A stretch of 5,756 nt of DNA. Origin: Alphaproteobacteria bacterium. Its GTDB lineage: Bacteria > Pseudomonadota > Alphaproteobacteria > Micavibrionales > SZUA-601. The DNA lies in NCBI GenBank assembly GCA_028290805.1, contig JAQGJA010000145.1:1-5756 (forward strand), given 5' to 3'. A program made the translations under genes and the position numbers. Below are positions 1 through 5,716 of the stretch, piece after piece. The notes under the pieces are model-generated. The model had not been told where the DNA came from. It ran no database searches and saw nothing but the letters and a program-made list of their open reading frames with translations. The stretch's first letter is position 1, and every line of letters begins with the position of its first letter.

Positions 1-942
1 GTACGCACCCAACAAGCGCGGGGCCAGGCCAAGCTGGAGCGGGGCAACCATGAGGACAACCATGCCAAATTCTGCACCATTTGGGAGCATTTCCCCCATA
101 CGGCCAGCGAGTTTCGCGCTTTTGGGATGACCGACCTGCAGCGGGGCAATTGCAAGGAAAACCTGCTTTCATTCGGCAAGACCCGTCCCGAACAAATTGA
201 AAATGCCAAGAATATTTCCGATTGGATCAAGCAACAGGCTTATGCCTTTTCCGTTCACAATCTGCGCGTGACCCATGCTTTTTACGATGAAGGCAATACG
301 GCGCTGATCACCGATGTGCAGAAATTTAATCCCGCCGCCCCGCTTTATATCGGGATGATGGAAGACCGCTATGGCACCAGCGTCAAGGATGTGCTGGTCA
401 ACGACAACGCCAAAGTTTTGCACGAGATGAAAAAACTGTGCTCCGAAGACGAATTGCGCGAGACGGCCAGGCTCGAGGCGAAATACGGCCGCCCCTTGAA
501 CCTTGCCGTGACCGAAACCACCAAGGGCCGGCTGTATCATTTGAACAGGCTGAATGCGCTGGCCCCCGAACTGGTTGGGGTGGACAAGCGTTTCAGTTCG
601 CGCAGCCAGAATTATCCGCGCATCCAGGCCCGGATCAAACCTTGGGTGACCAGTGCCGAAATGGTCGAGAATCTGGGGGACATCCTGGTCCTGCCCGAGG
701 GGCATCTGTCCCAACATCTCAAGGACGAAAAAGCCGTCGCAAAACAAGTGGCCAATCAGGTATTGATCCTGCAGGACCCGGATATTCTAACGATCTGCGG
801 GCATTACGGCCTGGAAGGCGAGCCCTGCATCACGAATCCGAAAAGCCTGTGCCTGGATTTCAAGGATTACATCAGCGGCTATCGCTATACCGTCGGCGAC
901 ACGGAGTTCCGCCGCGAAAATCTTTTCTTCGTCCCGAAATAA
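1..942 (+). CDS. Unrecognised protein, 5'-truncated at the window edge
   Basis: I do not recognise this protein. The frame is open from base 1 to the TAA at 940-942, giving 313 visible residues, so the gene starts outside the window. The first in-frame ATG (127) is unlikely to be the start: it has no Shine-Dalgarno sequence, and the 42 codons before it have the same GC-rich third positions as the rest. The visible part is soluble-looking, with no membrane segment, and is rich in His, Asn and charged residues. It contains several Cys (for example in KLCSEDE, ICGHYG, KSLCLDF) and ends in LFFVPK. A short internal similarity is visible: L-E-R-G-N-x3-N-x3-F (residues 12-24) and L-Q-R-G-N-x3-N-x3-F (residues 46-58). 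The segment RGNHED resembles the GNHE motif of metallophosphatases, but the other motifs of that family are not seen. No terminator is evident after the stop. That it is a real gene is well supported; its function is unknown. Confidence 0.8.
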   Translation, partial: VRTQQARGQAKLERGNHEDNHAKFCTIWEHFPHTASEFRAFGMTDLQRGNCKENLLSFGKTRPEQIENAKNISDWIKQQAYAFSVHNLRVTHAFYDEGNTALITDVQKFNPAAPLYIGMMEDRYGTSVKDVLVNDNAKVLHEMKKLCSEDELRETARLEAKYGRPLNLAVTETTKGRLYHLNRLNALAPELVGVDKRFSSRSQNYPRIQARIKPWVTSAEMVENLGDILVLPEGHLSQHLKDEKAVAKQVANQVLILQDPDILTICGHYGLEGEPCITNPKSLCLDFKDYISGYRYTVGDTEFRRENLFFVPK

Positions 943-1096
943 ATTATTTCAGTATTGGTCCTTTATCCGTTGCCATAATGACGAATGGTTCTTTGCCGTT
1001 GTTTGAAGGGGTTAAAGCGGCGGCTTCGATTCGCTTTCTTTACCCTTATTTACCCTAACATTGAAATAATGTAATTGTATTTGAGGGATTTAATTC

Positions 1097-1125
1097 TGGA
1101 CTTTTGCAACGCACAATGATAGAAT
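1097..1125 (+). promoter_or_regulatory. Candidate sigma70-type promoter of the DUF465 gene
   Basis: TGGACT (1097-1102, 4 of 6 to the -35 consensus) is followed after 17 bp by TAGAAT (1120-1125, 5 of 6 to the -10 consensus). Transcription would start near 1132, giving a leader of about 32 nt that ends in an AGGAGG ribosome site. This is motif matching only. Upstream, in the same gap, lie a near-perfect 10-bp tandem repeat (1039-1058) and a GATTC site at 1028-1032. Confidence 0.4.
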
Positions 1126-1163
1126 AAGAGACTTCAGCAACAAGAAAAAGAGGAGGTTTTCTT

Positions 1164-1337
1164 ATGCCACAAGGACGTTTAGGTCACCTGTTAGCCCGCA
1201 AAGCCCAACTGGACGCCGAAGTGAATCGTGAACACGGGGCCATGCTGCCCGACACGCTTCGCCTCGCCGCCCTCAAGCGCCGCAAGCTTCTGGTCAAGGA
1301 AGAGATCGAAAAACTGCATTATCATGGAAATTCCTGA
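1164..1337 (+). CDS. Small DUF465 / YdcH-like protein
   Basis: A 57-residue protein that is easy to miss because of its size. It starts at ATG 1164 behind a perfect AGGAGG (1151-1156) with a 7-nt spacer, and ends at TGA 1335-1337. The sequence has the usual DUF465 (YdcH) layout: an N-terminal helix with HLLARKAQLDAEV (residues 8-20), a short turn around LPDT, then a basic second helix LAALKRRKLLVKEEIEKL (residues 34-51). In the family this forms a helical hairpin of about 55-75 residues; the biochemical role is unknown. The family assignment comes from recognising this pattern by eye. The gene has its own candidate promoter (1097-1125) and a strong intrinsic terminator 61 nt after the stop, so it is probably transcribed alone. 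The stop codon lies inside the left arm of a 9-bp inverted repeat that begins the folded 3' region. Confidence 0.85.
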   Translation: MPQGRLGHLLARKAQLDAEVNREHGAMLPDTLRLAALKRRKLLVKEEIEKLHYHGNS

Positions 1338-1440
1338 TCATAATTGTCTCGCTTGAGAGAGGTGAGGCAATCGACCGCAATCACATGATCAGGTGAGCAA
1401 CGGCGGCCATGGGAAATCCCCATCGCCGCCGTTCTTTTTT
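1333..1440 (+). ncRNA. Candidate structured 3' UTR or small RNA after the DUF465 gene
   Basis: The segment between the DUF465 gene and its terminator can fold into nested helices. CCTGATCAT (1333-1341) pairs perfectly with ATGATCAGG (1385-1393). Inside it, ATTGTCTC (1343-1350) pairs with GAGGCAAT (1364-1371) with one G-U. A competing small hairpin, TCTC (1347-1350) with GAGA (1355-1358), is also possible. The sequence GCAATC occurs twice (1367-1372 and 1377-1382). The terminator hairpin at 1399-1440 follows directly. The whole could be a stable 3' UTR, or a small RNA of about 105 nt released from or initiated within the DUF465 transcript. I see no match to a known RNA family. What is observed is base complementarity; the RNA itself is inferred. 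Confidence 0.35.
1399..1440 (+). terminator. Strong intrinsic terminator
   Basis: A GC-rich hairpin: AACGGCGGC (1399-1407) pairs with GCCGCCGTT (1425-1433), then one C-C mismatch, then ATGGG (1409-1413) pairs with CCCAT (1419-1423) around a 5-nt loop. It is followed by C and six T (1435-1440). This ends the DUF465 transcript and insulates the orphan gene at 1534. Confidence 0.9.
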
Positions 1441-1533
1441 GCGGATTATTCTTGTATTCAGGCCCGATTCTTTGTTATGGTATTGTGAAACAGAACCCCT
1501 ATTAACTTAGACATGTTTCAAAGGCGGCAAACA

Positions 1534-2406
1534 ATGAACACTGGCGATCAAGCACAGGATAAATCAGAACCGGCCCAAACCAGCGATAAAACGCTGCGAA
1601 AAGAAGACACGATATTCGGCGCTCAAATTTCTTTATATCTACGGGGCAAAGGCCCTCGGCCGTTTGAAGATGACGTGGAAAACGATGCAGATTTTGCAGA
1701 AATTGTTAAAAATCACCCCATGGATGAATTCAACCATATGATGGCTGAATTCGACCGCGAAATCGAAACACATTGCCTGAAAAAGGGCAAGCCGCCTTTG
1801 GAGGATTCCGCGGCGAGGAGTGCTGCGATTAATGACATCGTCAGCCAGTACGAAAAGGAAAATGTCGAGGATTTCTTCCGGACAGAGCATTCCATCGATA
1901 CGTTGTCACGGGAATACGAGGTGATTGTCCCCGCGCCTGAGGAATATAAAATCGTTTACCAGACCAAGCCTGAAACCTCTGATGCACTGGAATCACGCAG
2001 TCTTAAAAATGCAAAGGCAAAATTCCCCAAGCTTCCTGCATCGGCGAAAGTATTTTATACCTTGCGCCAGACAGCGCCAAAAGAAACCGGGCCTGAGTTG
2101 CCGCCCGAGCAATATATCGACCGCGCTTTGAAATTGGTTGAAAACAATAAAGACATGGGTGTAACGGCCCGTTGCAAGGTTCCAAATCCGCAATTTGCCG
2201 AGACGGGCGAAACGAACACCATCCTTGTAAAAACAACCTTTACCAAATACAGCGAAGCCTGCAAGGATGCCGTCAAAGGCCATAAAGGCCTTGTTCCCCA
2301 AGCCGAGGCGATCGAAAAGAAGGGCAACGCCCTTCTTGCCCTGACGCCGAATCCCGACCTGCAATGGATCAGCCTCCCGACCTCTCACCGAAACTGTTTT
2401 AATTAG
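1534..2406 (+). CDS. Hypothetical hydrophilic protein, 290 aa
   Basis: I do not recognise this protein. I chose ATG 1534 because AAGGCGG (1521-1527) sits 6 nt before it; an in-frame ATG at 1513 would add seven residues but has no ribosome site. The product has no signal peptide or membrane segment and is rich in Lys, Glu, Asp and Pro. Its first 25 residues look disordered (Asp, Gln, Ser, Thr, Lys). An acidic, probably helical part follows at about residues 40-130 (around EFDREIETH and SQYEKENVEDFF). A Pro/Lys-rich middle (about 130-190) and a Lys/Ala-containing C-terminal part come next. Codon use is more AT-rich than in the trcR and secretin genes, which would suit a recent or lineage-specific gene. 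It lies 93 nt after the DUF465 terminator and 102 nt before a 76-aa orphan gene. No terminator is visible after it, so co-transcription with that gene is possible. No function is proposed. Confidence 0.75.
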   Translation: MNTGDQAQDKSEPAQTSDKTLRKEDTIFGAQISLYLRGKGPRPFEDDVENDADFAEIVKNHPMDEFNHMMAEFDREIETHCLKKGKPPLEDSAARSAAINDIVSQYEKENVEDFFRTEHSIDTLSREYEVIVPAPEEYKIVYQTKPETSDALESRSLKNAKAKFPKLPASAKVFYTLRQTAPKETGPELPPEQYIDRALKLVENNKDMGVTARCKVPNPQFAETGETNTILVKTTFTKYSEACKDAVKGHKGLVPQAEAIEKKGNALLALTPNPDLQWISLPTSHRNCFN

Positions 2407-2508
2407 AATTCCCAGATCTTAGGACCAGTTTCTGAACCAACCGACCTCAACGCTCATTCCCCAATAATAGACAGTATGATTATCTAATAATAACCAAAGG
2501 AGAAACAT

Positions 2509-2739
2509 ATGGCACAGAACAACGACTTCACGACCCCGACAAGAACCGATAACCCTTTGTCGCACCTGAACAGCTATGCCCGGAGCCTGGTTGAATCCTC
2601 CAAGAGGCGCAATACTTCTCGTGAGTACGTATATAAAGGCACTGTCGAACAATTCGAAGAAGGTCTTTTTGGCTCAGATGAGTACCGTAATTCTATGGGG
2701 CTGGAACGTGCCAGCCCTACTTATAAACTGAAAATCTAA
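2509..2739 (+). CDS. Hypothetical small protein, 76 aa
   Basis: I do not recognise this protein. Its start is well supported: AAAGGAG (2496-2502) lies 6 nt before the ATG. The product is hydrophilic, with a Thr/Asn-rich N-terminus (residues 1-20), a basic stretch SSKRRNTSREY (about 30-40) and an acidic part VEQFEEGLFGSDEY (about 46-59), ending in YKLKI. It has no Cys, signal peptide or membrane helix. Like the 290-aa gene before it, it is AT-richer than the trcR and secretin genes. It converges on the trcR-like gene with only 13 bp between the stop codons, and no intrinsic terminator fits in that gap, so transcripts from both sides may overlap at their 3' ends. The good ribosome site and clean frame argue that it is translated; the function is unknown. 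Confidence 0.65.
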   Translation: MAQNNDFTTPTRTDNPLSHLNSYARSLVESSKRRNTSREYVYKGTVEQFEEGLFGSDEYRNSMGLERASPTYKLKI

Positions 2740-2752
2740 CAAAAAACCATCA

Positions 2753-3478
2753 CTACGCTGCTTCGCCGGAATTTGTGGCCATGGCGTTACCGTCGAAACG
2801 GTTGACATCGTTGTCGGGCATGGTTTCATCGGTATTTTCCGTGTCTTCGGCATCCGTCCCGGCTTGAGCCCCAGTGCCTTCGCCCTTGGCCTTGCTCTTT
2901 TCGCCGCGGGTGCGTTTTTCTTCGGTGCGGGCCTCAGCACGGGCCTCAGCGCGGGCCTTGGCGGCTTCGACTTTCTGGATCAGGGCATCCAGATCAGAAC
3001 GGGTGCACAGACCCAATTGGACCGGATCGGTCGGCTTGATATTGGTAATGTTCAGATGGGTGCGCTTGCGGATGGAATCGATCGTGTTCTTGGTCGTGCC
3101 AAGCAATTTAATGATCTGCGCATCCGGGATGTCCGGGTAATATTTAAGCAAATAAGCAATGCCATCGGGCTTGTCGGCGCGTTTGGTGACGGCGGTATAG
3201 CGCGGGCCTTTGGAGCGGCGCTGGACTTCCGGCACGTCATTGGCGACGAAAGACAGGGTTTTTTGCGGGTTTTCCTCGCATTCCTTGATGTCTTCGGCGG
3301 TCAGGATGCCCTGGACCGTCGGGTTCTTGCCCACAATGCCCACGGCCACATCGCCATCGGCAATTGCCTGGACTTCCAGCGCATGCAGGCCGCAGAACAG
3401 GGCGATCTGTTCAAAAGTAAGCGTGGTGTTTTCGACCAGCCACACAGCGGTGGCTTTCGGCATCAAAGGCTTGGACAT
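2753..3478 (-). CDS. trcR: DUF1013 family cell-cycle regulator, TrcR-like
   Basis: A 241-residue protein I assign to the DUF1013 family, known in Alphaproteobacteria as the cell-cycle transcriptional regulator TrcR. The start at 3478 gives MSKPLMPKATAVWLV, the N-terminus I expect of the family; an upstream in-frame ATG at 3517 would add 13 residues unlike it. Neither start has a clear Shine-Dalgarno sequence. A helix-turn-helix-like segment lies at residues 21-42 (TFEQIALFCGLHALEVQAIA), and a second at about 117-140 (PDAQIIKLLGTTKNTIDSIRKR), which ends in a basic recognition-type helix. Between them is a basic linker, VQRRSKGPRYTAVTKRADK (85-103). The C-terminal tail is low-complexity: a Lys/Ala/Arg/Glu helix (165-200) with a short repeat, then an acidic Gly/Thr/Asp/Glu tail (200-241). 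It would act in the cytoplasm as a DNA-binding regulator. It is divergent from the pilus secretin gene. Family assignment is from recognised sequence, not a search. Confidence 0.88.
   Translation of the reverse strand: MSKPLMPKATAVWLVENTTLTFEQIALFCGLHALEVQAIADGDVAVGIVGKNPTVQGILTAEDIKECEENPQKTLSFVANDVPEVQRRSKGPRYTAVTKRADKPDGIAYLLKYYPDIPDAQIIKLLGTTKNTIDSIRKRTHLNITNIKPTDPVQLGLCTRSDLDALIQKVEAAKARAEARAEARTEEKRTRGEKSKAKGEGTGAQAGTDAEDTENTDETMPDNDVNRFDGNAMATNSGEAA
2928..2963 (-). repeat. 12-bp tandem repeat in the trcR tail
   Basis: Three consecutive 12-bp units lie inside the trcR-like gene. On the plus strand they read CGGGCCTCAGCA (2928-2939), CGGGCCTCAGCG (2940-2951) and CGGGCCTTGGCG (2952-2963), the last with two changes. 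On the coding strand they encode the Ala-Arg-Ala-Glu-type repeat at about residues 172-184, in a helical, charged tail. The unit length is a multiple of three, so copy-number change would lengthen or shorten the tail without breaking the frame. Confidence 0.8.
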
Positions 3479-3500
3479 CGTTTTTCTGTTTCGTAAAGGG

Positions 3501-3542
3501 AATGCGTGACCCCGCATTTTAAGGAAATAGCGCCAAGGGTCA
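3501..3542 (-). promoter_or_regulatory. Candidate RNA fold in the trcR leader
   Basis: Read in the trcR mRNA direction, AATGCG (3518-3513) and CGCATT (3506-3501) form a perfect 6-bp stem around the 6-nt loop GGGTCA (3512-3507). The whole loop is complementary to TGACCC just upstream (3542-3537), so an H-type pseudoknot or two competing folds are possible. The stem ends 22 nt before the start codon at 3478, where no clear Shine-Dalgarno sequence is present. A candidate -35 (TTGACC, minus strand, 3608-3603) would place this element in the transcribed leader. Complementarity is seen; a regulatory role is inferred. Confidence 0.35.
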
Positions 3543-3649
3543 AGGAAAAAGGGGAAAGAAAAACTTGTAACAAAAGATATGATGTATTGGTAGTGCCTCT
3601 GTGGTCAATTTCTTTTCTTCCTGCGCACATCATCATAATCCCACCAAAA

Positions 3650-3664
3650 TTAGACCCTCGTTAA
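3650..3664 (+). promoter_or_regulatory. Candidate CtrA-binding site upstream of the secretin gene
   Basis: TTAG (3650-3653), seven bases, then TTAA (3661-3664, continuing CC) differs at one base from the CtrA consensus TTAA-N7-TTAA known in Caulobacter and relatives. It lies 24 bp before the secretin start codon. CtrA controls pilus and motility genes in several Alphaproteobacteria, which fits the target. A CATAAT hexamer (3634-3639) just upstream could be a -10, though I see no good matching -35. If so, the site would overlap the transcription start region. Confidence 0.4.
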
Positions 3665-3688
3665 CCTTTGCCGTGCAAGGATGGGCAC

Positions 3689-5311
3689 ATGAATCGCTCT
3701 GTTCCGTCCTTGTTGCTGATCCTGGCCGCCCTGGTTTTCCCGGTGCTGTTGCCGGGATGTTCCGCGCGGGACGAGGCGCGCAAGGATATTTCCACCTCGC
3801 TGGACAATATCAACCGCCAGCTGGATGCCATCAAACCGAAAACTGAAGCGCCCTCGGCCCTGATCGAAGAAAGCACGCCGTGGTTTGGCAATACCACCAT
3901 CGCCGCGCAAAGCGGCCAGTTTCTGCCTGCTGCCATGGAAACGGACAATGCGCTGGTCCTGACTTTTGAACAGCCCTTGACCCTGGAACAGGTTGCAGGC
4001 CGGATCCAGGCCGCCACCAATCTGCGCGTCATGGTTGATCGCGCTGCCCCTCCGGGCGACAGCCAGACGACAGGCACAGGCGGCACAGCAGCCGGCGGCA
4101 TGGATAGTGGTGAAGCAAAATTCCTGCCTGCAGACGGTATGGAAGTCACGGGCGGCCGCATGGTCTGGCAGGGTAAACTCTCGAATTTAATGGACCAGAT
4201 CGCCAACCGTTTCGATGCGGAATGGAAATTTTCCGGCAACACGATCCGCATTTCCCAGCAGATTGTCCGCACTTTTATGCTGAACGCCCTGGCCGGAAGC
4301 ACCGATGTCGGCGGCTCCGTTAAAACCGGCTCGACCGGCGCCGAAGGCGGGTTGCCCCAGCAATCGGTCGACAGCACCAGCAAACTGGCCGTCTGGGAAG
4401 AGATCCAGAAAACCATCGATTCGATCATTTCCGGCAAGGCCCGCGCCTCTTATTCGCCGACAACCGGGGCGATCACCATCGCCGGATATCCTTCGGCCGT
4501 AAACGCCGCCGAAGATTACCTGAAATTGCAGAACAAGTTGCGCCTGCGCCGCGTCGCCATCGAGGCCAAGGTTTTATCGGTGCAGCTCTCCAAAGATTAT
4601 GATAATAATTTCGACCTGGACGTTGTTGTCAAGGACGCTTTCAACAACCAGCCTTTCGTCTTTACCAACTCGGTCGCACAGGGCGCCGATACAGGACGCT
4701 CCATCTCCGCCGGTGTCTTGCGCGAATTGCCTAACAATCTCGGCACAAAGAACACCACCCAGCTGGTTATCAACGCATTGTCTGCCGTGGCCCGCCGCGT
4801 ATCGGTGGAATATTCCGGCTCACTCGTCACATTGTCCGACCAACCCGCGCCGCTGCAAGTGGCAACTAAACGTTCCTACGTCGCCCGCGTTTCCGGTTCG
4901 TCTTCCGATACGACTTCTTCGACGACGCTGGAGCCCGGCACGCTTGATATCGGCCTTTCCATGAATCTGTTGCCGCGCGTAATCGAACAGGACCGCATCA
5001 TGCTGCGCATCGCGCTTGGCATTACCGATCTTGTGCAGTTGCGCGAATTCACCAGCGGCACCTCGACCCTGCAACTGCCCGAGGTCGACAGCACCGGATT
5101 CCTGCAGAACGCCGTGCTGCAATCGGGCGAAACTTTGGTCCTGGCCGGATTCGAACGCAAAAACGCCAGCAATACCCAAACCGGCCTCGGCAGCCCCAAA
5201 TTCTGGGGCCTGGGCGGCGGCGAGTCTTACGCCCAGGGCCGCGAAATCCGCGTGTTGCTGATCACCGCAAATTTACTGCCTGAAGAGCCGGTCAGCGTCG
5301 TAAGGCCTTAG
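3689..5311 (+). CDS. pilN: Type IVb pilus outer-membrane lipoprotein secretin, PilN family
   Basis: A 540-residue lipoprotein secretin, close to the usual length of the R64-PilN/BfpB group. It would form the outer-membrane ring through which a type IVb pilus passes. I chose ATG 3689, with AAGGA (3677-3681) 7 nt before it, over an upstream TTG at 3668. Residues 1-23 are a lipoprotein signal peptide with a hydrophobic core and lipobox L-P-G-C (acylated Cys 24). Residues 86-190 look like the periplasmic N-domain (LTFEQPLTLEQVAGRIQ, then WKFSGNTIRIS). A Gly/Ser/Thr-rich linker follows (about 201-230). A second small domain spans 231-282 (SYSPTTGAITIAGYPSAV). The C-terminal secretin domain covers about 286-530: RRVAIEAKVLSVQLS, a Ser/Thr-rich insert (402-413), GTLDIGLSMNLLPRV, then LQSGETLVLAGFER and a terminal GREIRVLLITANLLP. 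The classical VPxLGxIP motif is replaced by GLGSPKFWGLGGG. No partner pilus gene is in the window, and the downstream neighbour is convergent 5 bp away. Confidence 0.88.
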   Translation: MNRSVPSLLLILAALVFPVLLPGCSARDEARKDISTSLDNINRQLDAIKPKTEAPSALIEESTPWFGNTTIAAQSGQFLPAAMETDNALVLTFEQPLTLEQVAGRIQAATNLRVMVDRAAPPGDSQTTGTGGTAAGGMDSGEAKFLPADGMEVTGGRMVWQGKLSNLMDQIANRFDAEWKFSGNTIRISQQIVRTFMLNALAGSTDVGGSVKTGSTGAEGGLPQQSVDSTSKLAVWEEIQKTIDSIISGKARASYSPTTGAITIAGYPSAVNAAEDYLKLQNKLRLRRVAIEAKVLSVQLSKDYDNNFDLDVVVKDAFNNQPFVFTNSVAQGADTGRSISAGVLRELPNNLGTKNTTQLVINALSAVARRVSVEYSGSLVTLSDQPAPLQVATKRSYVARVSGSSSDTTSSTTLEPGTLDIGLSMNLLPRVIEQDRIMLRIALGITDLVQLREFTSGTSTLQLPEVDSTGFLQNAVLQSGETLVLAGFERKNASNTQTGLGSPKFWGLGGGESYAQGREIRVLLITANLLPEEPVSVVRP

Positions 5312-5316
5312 TTGTA

Positions 5317-5682
5317 TCAGGGAATATTAATATAGCTGCTGTATTTCTTAAGAAGTTCAGCAAGTGTCACGTTTTTATCGGACTCGTCAAATCTTTCAAT
5401 AAGCAAGGCGCGCAGTTTTTCAGGCTGCGGTTGCGCAATTGGGTCCAGTTCAAAAACGACCCGCTTGCCTTTGGCCCCTCAGAAATGAGTAAATTCTTTT
5501 AAACCGATTTTATAAATCTGTCCTTCAGGTCCATAGGCCGCTTTTAAGATGCCTTCTTCGACAATCCAATATTCCAAATCGCTTTCAGCGCTGTCAATTG
5601 AACTATAAAATTCTATGGTATCAGCATCAACGATAAGTCGGATAACTGCTGAGCTTTCTTTTATCACGGGCTTTTTAAACAT
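5317..5682 (-). pseudogene. Small unrecognised gene broken by one in-frame TGA
   Basis: From ATG 5682 the minus strand encodes 67 residues up to TGA at 5481-5479. The same frame then stays open for another 53 codons, to TGA at 5319-5317. The second part, beginning GAKGKRVVFELDP and ending LAELLKKYSSYINIP, reads like real protein: a beta strand, a Pro-Gln linker, then amphipathic helices. It has no ATG of its own, so the two parts look like one gene of about 121 codons. A single base change, TGG to TGA, would explain the break and would restore THFWGAKG. The first part is strand-rich and acidic (VIRLIVDADTIEFY, then DLEYWIVEEGILKAAYG). I do not recognise a family. An in-frame TGA just before ATG 5682 fixes the start. 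The region is AT-rich, and the gene ends 5 bp from the secretin stop. It could be a decayed gene, a sequencing error, or a 67-residue protein with a chance extension. Confidence 0.6.
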
Positions 5683-5687
5683 TATCT

Positions 5688-5716
5688 TTCATATCATTTC
5701 TTCATGGGAGAGTCAA
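5688..5716 (-). promoter_or_regulatory. Candidate promoter of the TGA-broken gene, possibly leaderless
   Basis: On the minus strand TTGACT (5716-5711, 5 of 6 to the -35) is followed after 17 bp by TATGAA (5693-5688, 4 of 6 to the -10). Only five bases separate the -10 from ATG 5682, so transcription would begin at or next to the start codon. No good Shine-Dalgarno sequence precedes the ATG. A GANTC site (5710-5714) overlaps the -35. This is motif matching only. Confidence 0.35.

Noticed and set aside
34..57. RGNHED in the first protein as a metallophosphatase GNHE motif
   Set aside because: The later histidine motifs expected of the family (such as GHxH) are not present; ICGHYG is a poor match. 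The earlier motifs would lie outside the window, so the link cannot be supported.
438..1058. A 206-residue plus-strand frame overlapping the first gene
   Set aside because: It lies mostly inside a well-supported gene in another frame, has no ribosome site, and has an Arg/Gly/Pro-rich composition typical of a shadow frame.
978..1058. A short frame of 26 residues in the gap after the first gene
   Set aside because: No ribosome site precedes it, and nothing besides its length supports translation.
2419..2652. A 77-residue minus-strand frame across the promoter region and start of the 76-aa gene
   Set aside because: It overlaps a plus-strand gene with a strong ribosome site and has none of its own that I can see.
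2864..3496. A 210-residue plus-strand frame opposite the trcR-like gene
   Set aside because: It is antisense to a gene with a recognised family pattern; the frame is open because of that gene's codon bias.
3668..3688. TTG 3668 as the secretin start
   Set aside because: It would put charged residues before the signal peptide, and the ATG at 3689 has a good ribosome site and gives a normal lipoprotein signal.
3661..4437. A 258-residue minus-strand frame opposite the secretin gene
   Set aside because: It is antisense to the signal peptide and N-domains of a recognised secretin and has shadow-like composition.
5479..5481. TGA read as Trp through a changed genetic code
   Set aside because: TGA ends the DUF465 gene and the second part of this same frame, and TGG is used for Trp in the secretin and other genes.
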